64,000 nucleotides of DNA from Oegoconia quadripuncta (taxonomy: Eukaryota; Arthropoda; Insecta; Lepidoptera; Autostichidae): positions 327,501 to 391,500 of the forward strand of contig OX438748.1 in the NCBI GenBank assembly GCA_949316235.1, written 5' to 3'. The translations under genes and the position numbers were made by a program. Under the pieces are notes generated by a model. It saw only the letters and a list, made by a program, of their open reading frames with translations. It did no database searches and was not told the DNA's origin. Below are positions 20,725 through 31,634 of this stretch, in pieces (position 1 is the first letter of the stretch; each line of letters opens with the position of its first letter).

Positions 20725-21352
20725 AGTTCAAAAATTCAAAAAATTCAAAATATTTATTTTCATTCAAGCATAACAATCTTGTACACAATTGTGAGAGTAT
20801 CCTGTTAAGCTTCTTAAAACTTGTGTTAGGATACTCTGCTCTTCATTCTTGTACATTTTACATAAGATTTTTACTTAATGCTTAATTGAAATTGAAAACC
20901 TGGATTAGTTGCTTATGTGAGTTGTAAATATAATATGAGAGGTTACTTGGTCAGATATGTGTTGGTGTGCGTGCGTGTATGTATTCATGTATGTGTGTGT
21001 GTGTTTATGTATGTGTGTGTGTTTATGTATGTATGTGTATTTATGTATAGTATTTTATTTTAAAGTTATAAGTGAGTAAGGAATTGCATAAGATACAAAA
21101 AGTAAAGGATAAAATTTCTGAATTTGGCTATCTGCAGAGATAAATTAGTTTTTCTGTAAAGGGTAGGTACTAAATGGTGTCTGCACATGCCATACGGATA
21201 TCATCCTTGGGTTCAGAAGGAAGCAGTGAAAATTTCTCCACTTCCCTCCACATCTGCAGAATTTGCTGACACCTAGATTTATAAATATTTAAAAAGGAAT
21301 ACTTATGGTTTTAGTTGAGTTGAGTTGACGTGTGTTATTAATGTAAAGGAAT
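20725..21352 (-). mobile_element. 3' UTR and tail of the LINE at 21353-22963
   Basis: Downstream (in minus sense) of the RT stop codon. The terminus at 20728-20752 is an AAAAATTCA repeat on the + strand, i.e. a TTTTTGAA-type microsatellite tail characteristic of CR1-like LINEs. Includes a (TGTGTATG)n tract at 20950-21050. Confidence 0.7.
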
Positions 21353-22963
21353 TTATATCGATCCAATGGCTTCAGTCTCTTGATAATTTAATGTCTTTAG
21401 CCATTCCGTTAGTGCCTTTTTGACTTCAAATGAAGTTTTGGAGTAGATATTAATATTTCGGTTTATTTTATTATATAAGTGAGCAGACCAAAAATTGAAC
21501 TGTTTACGTGCATATTTAGTTTTAGTAGGAATAGCACTGATGACGTTAGGAATCCTTCTCCCAGTTGATGTGATAGGTCTGTAGGTAAGACTTTTATGTC
21601 GTTTAATAATATTGTACATAATTGCCAATTGTCTGACAGTCATCACATTGCAGAATGAGTAAAGTTCTGAAGTTGGAAATCTACAAGGTTTAAAAAACAT
21701 AACTTTGAGAAGAGCTCTTTGAGCCCTCTCCAGTTCCAGAAATTTTGTTTTGTTGGAGCCGCCCCATGCTGGGATGCAATACACCAATAAAGATTGACCG
21801 AGTGCTAGATAAATTTTTATTAAAAGCTCTTTTGTGCAGACGTGTCTTAGTATTTTGAATATCCAAATGAGCTTTCTGAGTCGACTGGAGATTAAATCCA
21901 AATGTTGGTGCCAATTTAGTTTCTGGTCAATCTTCACTCCCAAGTATTTGGTGTGATCAACTCTATCTAACACAGGGCAATTACACGTTGCGTTAACACC
22001 GTGACGCTCAGAATGAGTCCTAATACTGAGATTGGATGAGGGTTGTGATGAATTATATATGGAAAAACAAATGTAATTTGTTTTTCCAGTATTTAATGTC
22101 AGCAGGTTACTTTTCAGCCAATTGCCAATTTCAATCAAACCCTCCTCAGCATACTGAAATACTTCTTCCCATGTGTCCCCGTAAAAGACAATGGCTGTGT
22201 CATCTGCATAAGAAAATATTTTTCCATGATTAATTATTTTACTGCAAAGGTCGTTTATGTATATTAGGAAGAGAGTTGGTCCAAGAACACTTCCCTGGGG
22301 TACGCCAATAGTTATATCCCTCTCCTCACTAATGACATTACCAACCTTGACACATTGTGTGCGCTGATTAAGGTAACTCTGAAAAATTGCAAGTGCAGTG
22401 CCTCTGACACCGATTCTTTCCAGTTTATTTAGTAAAATCGGGATAGAGACGGTGTCAAACGCTTTTTTTAGGTCTAAGAATACTGTTAAACATTTCTTTC
22501 CAGTATCCACTTTCTCAACAATAAGAGAACTTAATGCGAGAAGAGCGTCTTCAGTTGACGTGCCCTGCCTGAATCCATATTGTCTGTCTGCCAAGATGTT
22601 ATTTTTATTTAAGAAACCGATTAATCTAGTATTTAAGATTTTTTCAAAGATTTTTGAAATGGCTGGCAGTACCGAAATTGGGCGGTAATTATTTACATCG
22701 TCTCTGTCCCCATTCTTGAAAACTGGTGTTACTATGGACTTTTTAAAGGTTCTCGGGAACACACCATTCTCTAGGCATAGATTAAAAAGATCACAAAGAA
22801 TAGGTATTATCTGTAATTTTACTGTTTTTAAGAATTTGGTTGGTATATTGTCCCAGCCCGGGGCACTATCCGAGTCTAGTCTCATAAGAAGATTTTCTAC
22901 CTCCGAGCAATCAGTGTCAAGCAGAACTAATGATGGCAAGGTTGTGTTGCAATTTTTATACAC
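21353..22963 (-). CDS. Non-LTR retrotransposon reverse transcriptase (CR1/jockey-like), 5'-truncated
   Basis: The reverse transcriptase copies LINE RNA into DNA at a nicked target. The 536-codon frame is open throughout. The order of motifs is clear: APGWDNIP (about residues 34-41), NYRPISVLP (92-100), FLDLKKAFD (RT motif A, 162-170), GVPQGSVLGP (motif B, 220-229) and YADD (catalytic motif C, 252-255). A C-terminal LINE domain follows, with FNFWSAHLYNKIN near residue 490. The listed start is a GTG; the frame is open a few codons further to about 23000, where homology appears to end. The endonuclease domain and ORF1 are absent: a typical 5'-truncated insertion. No stop or frameshift in 1.6 kb argues for a fairly recent copy. 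The clade call is by motif only. Confidence 0.93.
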   Translation of the reverse strand: MYKNCNTTLPSLVLLDTDCSEVENLLMRLDSDSAPGWDNIPTKFLKTVKLQIIPILCDLFNLCLENGVFPRTFKKSIVTPVFKNGDRDDVNNYRPISVLPAISKIFEKILNTRLIGFLNKNNILADRQYGFRQGTSTEDALLALSSLIVEKVDTGKKCLTVFLDLKKAFDTVSIPILLNKLERIGVRGTALAIFQSYLNQRTQCVKVGNVISEERDITIGVPQGSVLGPTLFLIYINDLCSKIINHGKIFSYADDTAIVFYGDTWEEVFQYAEEGLIEIGNWLKSNLLTLNTGKTNYICFSIYNSSQPSSNLSIRTHSERHGVNATCNCPVLDRVDHTKYLGVKIDQKLNWHQHLDLISSRLRKLIWIFKILRHVCTKELLIKIYLALGQSLLVYCIPAWGGSNKTKFLELERAQRALLKVMFFKPCRFPTSELYSFCNVMTVRQLAIMYNIIKRHKSLTYRPITSTGRRIPNVISAIPTKTKYARKQFNFWSAHLYNKINRNINIYSKTSFEVKKALTEWLKTLNYQETEAIGSI

Positions 22964-22989
22964 ATTAATCTCAAAACTAGCTGGCGCGT

Positions 22990-23640
22990 GTACAATTTCA
23001 TTTTATTGGGCTTCACGGAAAAGTCTGTTTCAGCTGAAAAGAGCTCGAAGTACTCAAGATAACAATTATTTTTAGTTTTTTATTAATGCTAGCCACAATT
23101 CTTGTTTCTCTTTTTTATTTCTATATTTTTGTTAAAACTTAGACAAGAAAAAATGCATAAGACTGCATTGAATTCAATATTGTGTTTTAGCATAAGGGAA
23201 ACAATGGTTTATTTATATAAGTGGTATATTTTGAGTAACAATGTTTTCCGATGTAACCGTTTGTTTTTTGAAATAGATAAATAAATTTTCTTATAATTAA
23301 TACCATTGCACCAACACTCCGATCGTGCAAAAAATAATAGCTGTTTCATCATTTTTTAATGAAAATGATGGATAAATAACAGTGAAATAGCTGAAGTTTT
23401 ACTATTTTAGGGTTGATTAGATATTATGAAAAGCCCCTTTCGTCTAGCACCTACTTACATTTATGAGATGATTATGAATGACTCTTTGCGAGTTACCATT
23501 GTCTTTTTTCTATTGTAAACATCAACACTACAATAATGACTTTATTATTTTTCGAAAATGAAAATAAAATCTCTTTCGATCAACATTAAAGTTTTTTATT
23601 CGAAATCAACAAAATAAACACAAGCACTTTCATTCCTACA
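22990..23640. other. AT-rich flank of the LINE
   Basis: Low-complexity AT-rich sequence. Short frames on both strands are not supported. Confidence 0.3.
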
Positions 23641-23641
23641 G

Positions 23642-23679
23642 ATGAGTGGAGCGACTGCTTATTCAGTCGCTCCACTCAT
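23642..23679. repeat. Perfect 16-bp-arm hairpin beside the satellite
   Basis: Arms ATGAGTGGAGCGACTG (23642-23657) and CAGTCGCTCCACTCAT (23664-23679) around CTTATT. The word GAGTGGAGCGACTG is related to the CACTCCGCT words of the adjacent array, so the hairpin marks an orientation switch at the array edge. Confidence 0.93.
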
Positions 23680-23689
23680 TTATAGGTAC

Positions 23690-24200
23690 TGCGTCGTCGT
23701 CGTATGCTTTTCATTATTTCACTCCTTTGTAATTGTTGGTTCTTCTTAGTTCATTGTAACCGCTGCGTCCTCGTCCGGTGATTCACTATTTGCTGCACTC
23801 CGCTGTACCCGCTGCGTCGTCGTCCGCTGATTCAATATTCGCTGCACTCCGCTATAACCGCTGCGTCGTCGTCCGCTGATTCAATATTTGCTGCACTCCG
23901 TTATAACCGCTGCATCGTCGTCCGCTGATTCAATATTTGCTGCACTCCGCTATAACCGCTGCGTCGTCGTCCGCTGATTCAATATTTGCTGCACTCCGCT
24001 ATAACCGCTGCGTCGTCATTCGGTGATTTACTATTTGCTGCACTCCGCTGTAACCGCTGCGTCGTCGTCCGGTGATTCATTATTTGCTGCACTCCGCTGT
24101 ACCCGCTGCGTCGTCGTCCGGCGATTCACTATTTGCTGCACTCAGCTGTAACCGCTGCGTCGTCGTCCACTGGTTCACCACTTACTTTACTCTTCTGTAG
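23690..24200. repeat. 49-bp satellite array, about nine units
   Basis: Units start at about 23760, 23809, 23858, 23907 and so on, each with CCGCTGCGTCGTCGTCCGCT, a GATTCAATATTTGCTG block and CACTCCGCTRTA. Central units are nearly identical; edge units diverge. The CGTCGTCGT core makes it CpG-rich. No conserved reading frame (49 is not divisible by three). Confidence 0.95.
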
Positions 24201-24740
24201 CTATTGCGTTGGTATTCAGTGTATCATGTCGTTCAGAGAATGACAATGCAATAGCAAGTGGAGAGGAAAGACAAGTAAACCAATAGAGGACGATGTAGCG
24301 ACTACAGCAAAGTGCTGTGAGTGAAGAACAACTGAATGGCAAAGCAACAGCTACAACGGAGTAGAGCAAGTGAAAAAGCAGTACATGACAACGCGACAGC
24401 TAAAGGAGAGTGGAGTGAGTGGTGTACCAGTTTTCACTGGTTGCACTTCGCTGTAGTCGTTATTTTGTCCCTTAGTTTACCAATCGCTCCATTCTGCTGT
24501 GGTTATTGCGTCACCATCCTCTGGTTCTTTTCTCATGGCATTTTCTGTAAACGATGCGTCTTCCATGGGTAATTCGCTGCACTCCACTCTAGTCCATCGC
24601 TGTCTCGTATACCACTTTGTACACTCAGTTGTAGCCAATGCGTCATACATATTTCGCTAGTTCTAGTGAACTCACTCGAGCATCATCTTCTAGTTCACTC
24701 GCTCCACTCCGCTGTGGCTGTTGCACCTTTGTGTACTATC
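24201..24740. repeat. Degenerate satellite-related flank, both orientations
   Basis: Words derived from the 49-bp unit (CACTCCGCTGT-like, TGCGTC-like, TGGTTCA-like) recur irregularly. At about 24230-24420 they occur in inverse orientation (GCAAAGTGCTGTGAGTGAAG, GGAGAGTGGAGTGAGTGG). Looks like an old array core with inversions. Confidence 0.55.
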
Positions 24741-24944
24741 TCTTCACTCGCTCAGTAACGTTGTTACAAAAGGAAAGAGTCCCGTCCAAAAAATGACAAG
24801 TATTGCGGTTTGATCTGGAGTCACGTTACTCCAGACTAATATGTCCTCCATATTGTGGACATCGAAATCGTCGAGGTTGTCGTGGGCTTCCGCTATTTCT
24901 GACCAATCCTGTTCAAGTCGTGAGCGACACTAAATATACAGCAA

Positions 24945-25112
24945 ATTCAACCTTATGCAAATTCAACATCTTTGGATTCAACAAGCTGCAAATTCAACTT
25001 TATGCAATTTCGACTTTTAGAGATTTCAACTTTATGCAAATTCAACAGTTTTCGATTCAACATACCGCAAATTCAACTTTTTGCAAACTCAACATTTTAA
25101 AAATTCAACCTT
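24945..25112. repeat. Degenerate GCAAATTCAAC repeat
   Basis: About a dozen spaced occurrences of (T)GCAAATTCAACWTT with variants, roughly every 12-20 bp. Irregular period; not coding despite an open plus frame. Confidence 0.8.
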
Positions 25113-25789
25113 CTGTACCTGGATGATTTCTTGTGAGTTTTCCTTTTTTTAAGGAAAGGTTCTCTACTACTTTGAGGAGAATTAGAAATACTAGGTAGAC
25201 ATTATTAAGTTACTGTAGCCAGTAATATTAGCCCAAACCTGCCAATGAGGAAGCCCTTGGCAAATGCTGCGCCCTGATTGGCCCATTTGAATTGGATCAA
25301 CAACTGCTCAGACGCCAAAAAGGTAGATTTGTATAAAAATCCCTTGATTATTATTATTACTCATCGTGACACTTGTGGATCCAAACGGAGCTACATATTT
25401 ATGGTCAGCTGGCATTGGATCAACAAAAGACACCCGGATCAACTTGTGAAAATGGATCAAATAATTACTACCTATACGGCACGTTGGAGCCACAAAGTGC
25501 CCAAAGGGATATCTATATATATATATATATTTATATAATAAAGTCTATTAATATTATATTATTATTATATTTATGCATACTTATCTATTATTTCTTTAGT
25601 TGGTAGTATCGTGCACCCTACCTATTTTTCTACCTACAAATGTGCCATAGCTGTGGGTTGTCTGGAAGAGATCGCTTTTAGTGATAGGACCGCCTAATTG
25701 TGTTCTATTGTTATCATCAAAAATTATTGTAAATTATTTTGAGCAATAAAGAGTATTTGTATTGTATTGTAATAAATATATGTTTGATT
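25113..25789. other. AT-rich DNA with short tandem tracts
   Basis: (AT)n at 25511-25530. AATAAA plus a TTGTA-type tail at 25745-25775 looks like a truncated LINE 3' end in plus orientation. No gene supported. Confidence 0.4.
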
Positions 25790-25858
25790 TGATAGCACAA
25801 GCATTGCTTAGTTTGGGACTAGATGATTGTTGTGGGTGTCGGAAATATTATTTATTTA
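25790..25858 (+). mobile_element. SINE-A' 3' fragment
   Basis: GGGACTAGATGATTGTTGTG and following AT-rich end only. Confidence 0.65.
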
Positions 25859-26301
25859 CCATTCATGTATTTTTTGTTAAAACCTAGAGGATTACTTAAT
25901 CTCGGTACTATTTTCGTCCCGTCAACATCTGAGTTGTTGAAATATTTCTTTAGAGCGAGATTACTGATAAACTCAGTTCAAAACGACATAATCCTCGCGG
26001 TCTCCGTCGTTCTCGCTCTTGAGATGGAGAATAAAAATAACCTCCCCTAATAACAAGGGCGTTATTTAACGATCTGCGTCTAATTTCATTTCGGCGGAAA
26101 GCGTGAAGTTATAAAATCTTTGGGGAAGTTTTTAACAAGCGTCCCTGTAAATATGTAATGAGAATCGCCAGAAAAAACTCCGAGGTTCGTTCGCGACAGA
26201 CTCGCTCCCCGGAGAGACATAAGTTCAGCGGAGCGATACTACGCATCGACATACGAACGCCTAAACGGACTTACCACATAAGCTGCAACAACCATAGCAT
26301 A
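25859..26301. other. Single-copy DNA
   Basis: No recognised repeat or gene. Confidence 0.3.
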
Positions 26302-26541
26302 TTAAATAAATAAATATACACATATACACCTATAGCACCATCTAGTCCACACTAAGCAACTAGGCTTGTATTATGGCTACCAGATGGTTATATACCACAT
26401 ATATATAAATAAAAAACATCCATAACTCGGGAACACATATCCGTATTCATCATACAAACATACGCCCCTAGCGGTATTCGAACCCGCGACCATTTGGTAT
26501 AGCAGTCAGCGTTTTTAACCACTACACCAAACAGATCGTCC
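26302..26541 (-). mobile_element. SINE-A copy, full length
   Basis: Minus orientation: body first (CATCTAGTCCACACTAAGCA), then B-box complement GGTATTCGAACCCGCGACC and head complement AACCACTACACCAAACAG. Confidence 0.92.
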
Positions 26542-27590
26542 AGATTTTAAAGACTACTATTAATTCTAATTAAATTATCGTCAATTTTGATTTTAACAAA
26601 TTGCACAGTGTCACTATGTCTCACACACTTCAGCAGAGCTGGTCATCTTAAGAAGGTATGAAGTCGTTACCATCTTCAACAATTGCCTAATACGGTCTAA
26701 AACACCACTAACCACATTAAACCGTAAATACTTTACAAATTTTCATACTTAACGCGCTTAGCTCTTCAATAAAGTAAGCTGCAGTTTAAACACGTGTATC
26801 AAGCGAAGAAAAATTTTCGTTGCCGAGATGCAAGCGATCAGTATGTCGCAGATAGCGATAAATTAGCGATATATTTAATTATTCGAACGGTCAACTGACT
26901 ACCTTAATACGCGGTTAATGAGAAGTAAAACCTGGTGGCGCTGGTATCGCCGGAGTTGGCGCGGTGACGACGTTAACAGTTATATTAGGTCTTCACATCG
27001 AAAATGGGACACACTTTGCTACCAGCTTTCAAAGGAGTCGGAACTCCACTGAACACATCACCGACTATGAGTGATTCTGCTTACCTACTCTCACCGACGC
27101 TTGGAAGGATCCGGTGAGTCGTTAGCTAGTAAGAAGTTGATCATGGGATTTGAGCATGGAATTGTAGACTACTCCGGTTGAATTCCACAGACTGCACGCG
27201 AGGGCCAAGTTGTATGGCACGAGGGGCGTGCATATGTTTACTTTTCACCAGTAAGCATCTCGGGTTCCATGATCATAATCGAATGTGAATACGTTGTCGA
27301 TTTGCCTATAGTAACTTGCAATAATATCGCTTTTGCCCGAGCCACCCTTTACCACGCGACTGGCATTGTCCCGGTCGCTAGCAACGCCCACCCCCCGAAC
27401 CCACCATCTCCGACAAGTATATAAATTAATACAGAAATGCAGATTTTATTAGATTATGTCAGTACATATACATACATACATACGTCCCAATTATCCCAAA
27501 GGGGGTGGTGAAAGATATCCCAAACATTAGCGTTTGGGTGTTCCAAACATTAAGAGTCTATAATGCTTGAAACTATATATGTTTCTAAGT
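26542..27590. other. Repeat-poor single-copy DNA
   Basis: About 1 kb without a recognised element, GC-richer between 26930 and 27400. No open frame of interest. Could hold regulatory or untranslated host sequence; nothing specific. Confidence 0.35.
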
Positions 27591-27839
27591 AGTAAAAAAC
27601 ATGTATATGTTTCTTGGTGTTAATCAAATGTACTCAAATTGTATTCCAGACAGTCTAAGACCAACCCTTTCAGTCGATGACTGTTTAGGGCTTATCTTTA
27701 ATCAAGAAAAAAATCTAAAGTCCGCCCACAGCCGGATCTGTTTTTGTCGCGCAAGGTGTTATTTGCATCGCTTCCAGGAATTTGCCTTGCTTGATGGTAA
27801 ATATTTCAATGTAAGACTCGACAAGTCTGAGTAAATTAT

Positions 27840-27978
27840 GCACATTAAAAAAGGAGCTATTTACTAGAAATTTAAAAAAGAATAAAATTGAATTTTTAAA
27901 TCTTACAGTGTACGTCTGCACAGTTGTGGAACGTCTGCACTGTACACACATTATGGCATGCAATAAAGAATTGAATTG
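27840..27978 (+). mobile_element. LINE 3' end with TTGAA tail
   Basis: A CAATAAAGAATTGAATTGAA terminus gives a polyadenylation-like hexamer plus pentamer tail. The upstream plus frame 27601-27834 may belong to the same element but has no recognisable motif. Confidence 0.5.
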
Positions 27979-27984
27979 AATTGA

Positions 27985-28065
27985 AATTACCAGCGCACAT
28001 TTCGACAGTCCTTCCGTGCCTGTGTTTAAGAAGAGGCTAAAAGAGCACTATCTTTATATATATTA
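27985..28065 (+). pseudogene. LINE pol C-terminal scrap
   Basis: The plus frame encodes SVPVFKKRLKEHYL, which resembles the extreme C-terminus of jockey/CR1-type pol (V-F-K-K-R-L-K pattern). Cut off by the adjoining SINE-B. Confidence 0.5.
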
Positions 28066-28172
28066 TGTGTTGGTGTTTCCGGGTCAGTACGCTTCCACCT
28101 TCGACCTCATCTTCACTTAACATCAGGTGTGATTGAGGTCAAGTACAAACCCGTCGTGCATAAAAAAAAAAT
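28066..28172 (+). mobile_element. SINE-B 3' fragment
   Basis: Starts at GTGTTGGTGTTTCCGGGTCA and ends in an A run; about the last third of the family. Confidence 0.9.
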
Positions 28173-28429
28173 CTTTCTCAATAATTGGTATGAGTTTAAG
28201 TATTATTTGATTTATTTATGTATTTGTATAGGTTATATATTTAAATGTATTTAATTATATTATTTTGAATACATTTTACATTCCGGTTTATGGGTAATTC
28301 AATTTGTATTGCATGCTATTTTAATGTTAATCAGTCTTTACGTAATATTAGTTAAATTTTTAGTATTAAGAGATATTTATTGATGGATGATTATACCCAC
28401 TTATATTTAATTTCAAATGACATGGTACT

Positions 28430-28561
28430 CGTATGTAGTAATCCTATGTTTAATATTGACTAAGGCTTACATGTTAGGTTAAGTACGTTAGTGTAAGTTG
28501 TGAGAATAAATGAATTGAATTGGATTGGATTGGATTGGATTGGATTGGATTGAATTGAATT
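28430..28561 (+). mobile_element. Retroposon 3' end with GGATT tract
   Basis: An AATAAA signal near 28505 is followed by a TTGAA/TTGGA pentamer tail (28511-28560) with about six GGATT units. A tail that has evolved into a microsatellite. Confidence 0.6.
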
Positions 28562-29330
28562 AGTTATTTGTTTATAATATTTTAAGTAGTTATTGAATGT
28601 ATTTGTTTCATAAGTATCTATTATTAACTGCGTATATAATTTTTTATTTCCGCGTTTTTATTTGTTCCCCCTCTCGTGTAACGTTTCTAACCTCCAGTAG
28701 GGTTGGTTAGATCTCTTTAGAGATAAACTCACCTTTGTACACATTTTCTAACTGTAATCTGTTAGTATTTCTTGTGCAATAAAGAAGAAAAAAGAAGAAT
28801 ACAAAAGCAGGAAGGAAACTGACTAGAACACGTTTATGATAAATAGAAAAAGCCCAAAAGACTGGCAGCGTTACCTCGTTGTATAGCAATGCTAATGCTG
28901 CAGGAGGTAGCTGCCAACTCTTTTGTCTCCAGAGATCTCATATAATGCAGGCTTTAAGTTTCGATATAACCCGTTGCGATTTGTAATGCAATATTTGGAA
29001 GTACGATCAGGACACAATAAAACTTTAATACTAGCTGGCTTTAAGCAAATATCACCTTGGAGTAAAGTGAATATGACGTTTTGGGCGTTCGCCAAACGGC
29101 ATACCCCACACGATATAGAATACGCGCTAAGTGTTTATACATTGCCCGCTGGCGCCAATAGAGTCTATCCCTCGTTATCGTATTACAAGTACAATGTAAC
29201 ATTATACAGCATTAAGTCCCATAACGTCATCAATGACGTCAATATTTAGACTTGAGAGAGTTTGTGGCTTGTTAATTGCCTAATATTAATGCCAACTCCA
29301 CTCTATAATTAAGGAGTCTTTGAGTCGGGG
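28562..29330. other. Mostly single-copy DNA, unexplained open frame
   Basis: A plus frame open at 28923-29249 (first ATG about 28986) gives roughly 87 residues of mixed, non-repetitive composition, but no domain, signal or splice context. The minus strand is also open at 28892-29095. Probably chance. Confidence 0.25.
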
Positions 29331-29394
29331 CTGCTTTGGCAGTCTATTTTGATAAGGGATCAATAAACAGGCATCACACGTTACGACTCCGATG

Positions 29395-29580
29395 CTACTT
29401 ACCTCCACCCTCGACCCACATTACCGTGCCGAGTGTACCAGGCGAGCAGGACACATATGCCGGTGGATTTATAGCGCTCCTGATAGAGCCCCCGCCCGCA
29501 CCCCGCGCGCCGCACCGCCAACTGTTCAACTACCCTCTATTTATTTTTAAGCGAATTTATACGGCCGTCGATAGCGTCTG
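29395..29580. other. GC-rich segment, candidate conserved noncoding DNA
   Basis: Repeat-free and GC-rich (CCCCCGCCCGCACCCCGCGC) followed by TATTTATTTTTAAGCG. Resembles 6660-6870 and 17860-18620 in texture. Function is inference. Confidence 0.25.
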
Positions 29581-29920
29581 ATACAGACTTATTGGCAGCC
29601 CACGGGATTGGATTTGAGATATACAAAAGCCACCTGATGAGTATTTAACAGATAAGTATTAACGTTTTTGCCTCCCTTACACTTCATGTGGGGAAGAATT
29701 TTCTTTTATTTTTGTCCATCGTGTGGGACCTCGTTGGACAGGTCGTTCAGAAATATTAAACGTTATCTTGTACAGTATTTCGATACAGAAGAATACATTT
29801 AAGAAATATAAAGCTTTAAAGTGTACATTTTTCACCGACCGAATATAACATTTATTTACTCTTGAATAAGGTACAAAGACATTATTATTATAATAACATC
29901 TTCCTAGTTCAGTCATTATA

Positions 29921-29972
29921 AAGACATATAAAGACATATAAAGACATATAAAGACATATAAAGACATATAAA
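29921..29972. repeat. 10-bp tandem repeat
   Basis: Five units of AAGACATATA. They create a repetitive hydrophobic ORF on the minus strand (29677-29988) that is not a gene. Confidence 0.95.
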
Positions 29973-30249
29973 TGTTCAACAATATCAAAGTTTGCTATAA
30001 AATTATTTGTAGAATGGAACGAGTATAATATTGCGAAAGCCACGATTGTAAATCTTTTTAAATCTGTTGAATGACTGATCTTTAGATGTAGGAATGCTGT
30101 TGTTTCGCCATGAAATAATAATTTTTATGAAACCACTCGACTATAGTGACAAATAGTAAACTAATTAAAATCTTCAAGTACCTATATTTTTTGATTTCTT
30201 CTCCAACAATGTTGGAAGGCAAAGAGATCTGAGCTCATACTGCCTAGTT

Positions 30250-30372
30250 TTCGGTTGTCTTATTCTTCAGTAAAGTGACAAAAATTTGGCGGCTTCTTAT
30301 TGCAACCCGAAAGCTTCGTTACCTACTTTAATATACACCTTCCCTTCACTTGTACACCATCACTGACTTCTG
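30250..30372 (-). repeat. Dispersed repeat shared with 55242-55372
   Basis: Contains AACCCGAAAGCTTCGTTACC and CTTCCCTTCACTTGTACACC, the reverse complement of sequence at 55242-55372 with modest divergence. A weaker relative is at 63880-63945. No TIR or tail identified. Confidence 0.75.
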
Positions 30373-30939
30373 TCGTACAATATTATGCCGTCAATAAACT
30401 TCAAAACTCAAAATGCACAAATTTAAAAAAAAAAACAAAAACAAAAATGCACAATCACTCGCTGAGTTCCCGCCAAGAACCCTTTAATAATTTAGAACTG
30501 TCAAACTGCTAAAGGTCGCGTTCTAAAACACGCACTGGAAGTCGGGTACGTTTCGCAGTTATAATCGAGTCTAAACGTAGGTATACACCGCCTACGTACT
30601 GTAAACCCTATTGTTTACAAGAACCCCTTAAGGCATTATTAATACCAGATCATTTTCCAAAATTTAGTTGCAAACATTTTCTGTATCTAATTTAAAAATG
30701 ACTCGAGAGAATTTATTACGTCATGTTACATTAAATAAGGAGCTAAAGCAGTCTACTGTATGTTGGCGTTTGTAGATGGTTAAATTAGTCTTTCAATTGT
30801 AAACAGAACATCTCCTGTATTGTAGGAAACTGCAATGCCGTGGGGATCCTCAATAATATCCAGATGAACCCAACACAACCTAACCAACCCGCTGTGAGCG
30901 CCTCAATATTCTGTATAATCGCAAATGTCCGCCATATCA
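30373..30939. other. AT-rich DNA, nothing recognised
   Basis: No repeat or gene supported. Confidence 0.3.
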
Positions 30940-31006
30940 TACGAAGTAAGTGAAATAGAAGTTATTGGCATAGGTAGTTTATTTTTTTTTTCAAAACCAT
31001 CATCGA
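30940..31006. repeat. Second copy of the 6521-6592 element
   Basis: AAGTGAAATAGAAGTTATTGG and GGTAGTTTATTTTTTTTTTC correspond in inverse orientation to the earlier copy. Here the distal arm is lost. Confidence 0.6.
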
Positions 31007-31049
31007 CGCACGCGCTGACGCGAAAATCATGCGAAATTTATGTAATTAC

Positions 31050-31266
31050 TAGTTTTCCGCCCGCTGCTTCGCCGGCATGGAATAATTTTATCACGTAAAT
31101 TGTTTATCCCGCGGCTACTACTCACTTTATCCGGATAAAAAATATCCTATGTCTTAATCCAGGGTATATATTCTACCTATATATTAAATCCGTTCGTCCG
31201 TATCGCCGTGATTGAGCAACAAACAAATGAACATTCAAACTTTCACATTTATAATATTAGTTACAT
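31050..31266 (+). repeat. GCGGCTTCGCC repeat, nearly complete
   Basis: CTAGTTTTCCGCCCGCTGCT to CACATTTATAATATTAGTTA with the central GATAAAAAATATCCTATG block intact. Reference copy for the interrupted one at 17139-17572. Confidence 0.9.
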
Positions 31267-31392
31267 TTGGCTAGACTACAAACGCGACCGTCAAATGACA
31301 CAAAGCTTTATTCGATTATAGTTATTCTGTAGAATACCGAATGAACAGCCTGCAAAGTTGTTCTGAATTGTAACAAAAAGAGCCTAACACGA

Positions 31393-31527
31393 GCCCACAC
31401 CTTCCTCAAAGGCCGGCAACGCATCTGTGACCCTCTTGGTGTTGCGGGTGTCCATGGGCGGCGGTGATTGCTTTCCATCAGGTGACCCGCATGCTCGTTT
31501 GCCGCCCTCTCATATAAAAAAAAAAAT
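31393..31527 (+). mobile_element. NL LINE tail
   Basis: From ACGAGCCCACACCTTCCTCA through the conserved CATCAGGTGACCCGCATGCT to an A run. Only the last 135 bp were copied. Confidence 0.92.
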
Positions 31528-31634
31528 AACAATTGATTTGGTTGATTAGGCAACAGCGTCTAATTTTTCTGACAAGCGTATCTCCCGAAGTGTCCTTCAC
31601 CGATTCTGATGAATTCGTCAGTGACATAATAATA

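Noticed and set aside
22036..23075. Plus-strand ORFs of 65-119 codons
   Set aside because: Antisense shadows of the minus-strand reverse transcriptase and its flank; no motifs of their own.
23690..24200. CRISPR array
   Set aside because: Units are contiguous satellite repeats without unique spacers, in a eukaryotic context.
28892..29249. Open frames on both strands
   Set aside because: Both strands are open at once and neither has a motif; kept only as a low-confidence note.
29677..29988. Minus ORF with repeated aromatic residues
   Set aside because: Produced by the 10-bp tandem repeat at 29921-29972.
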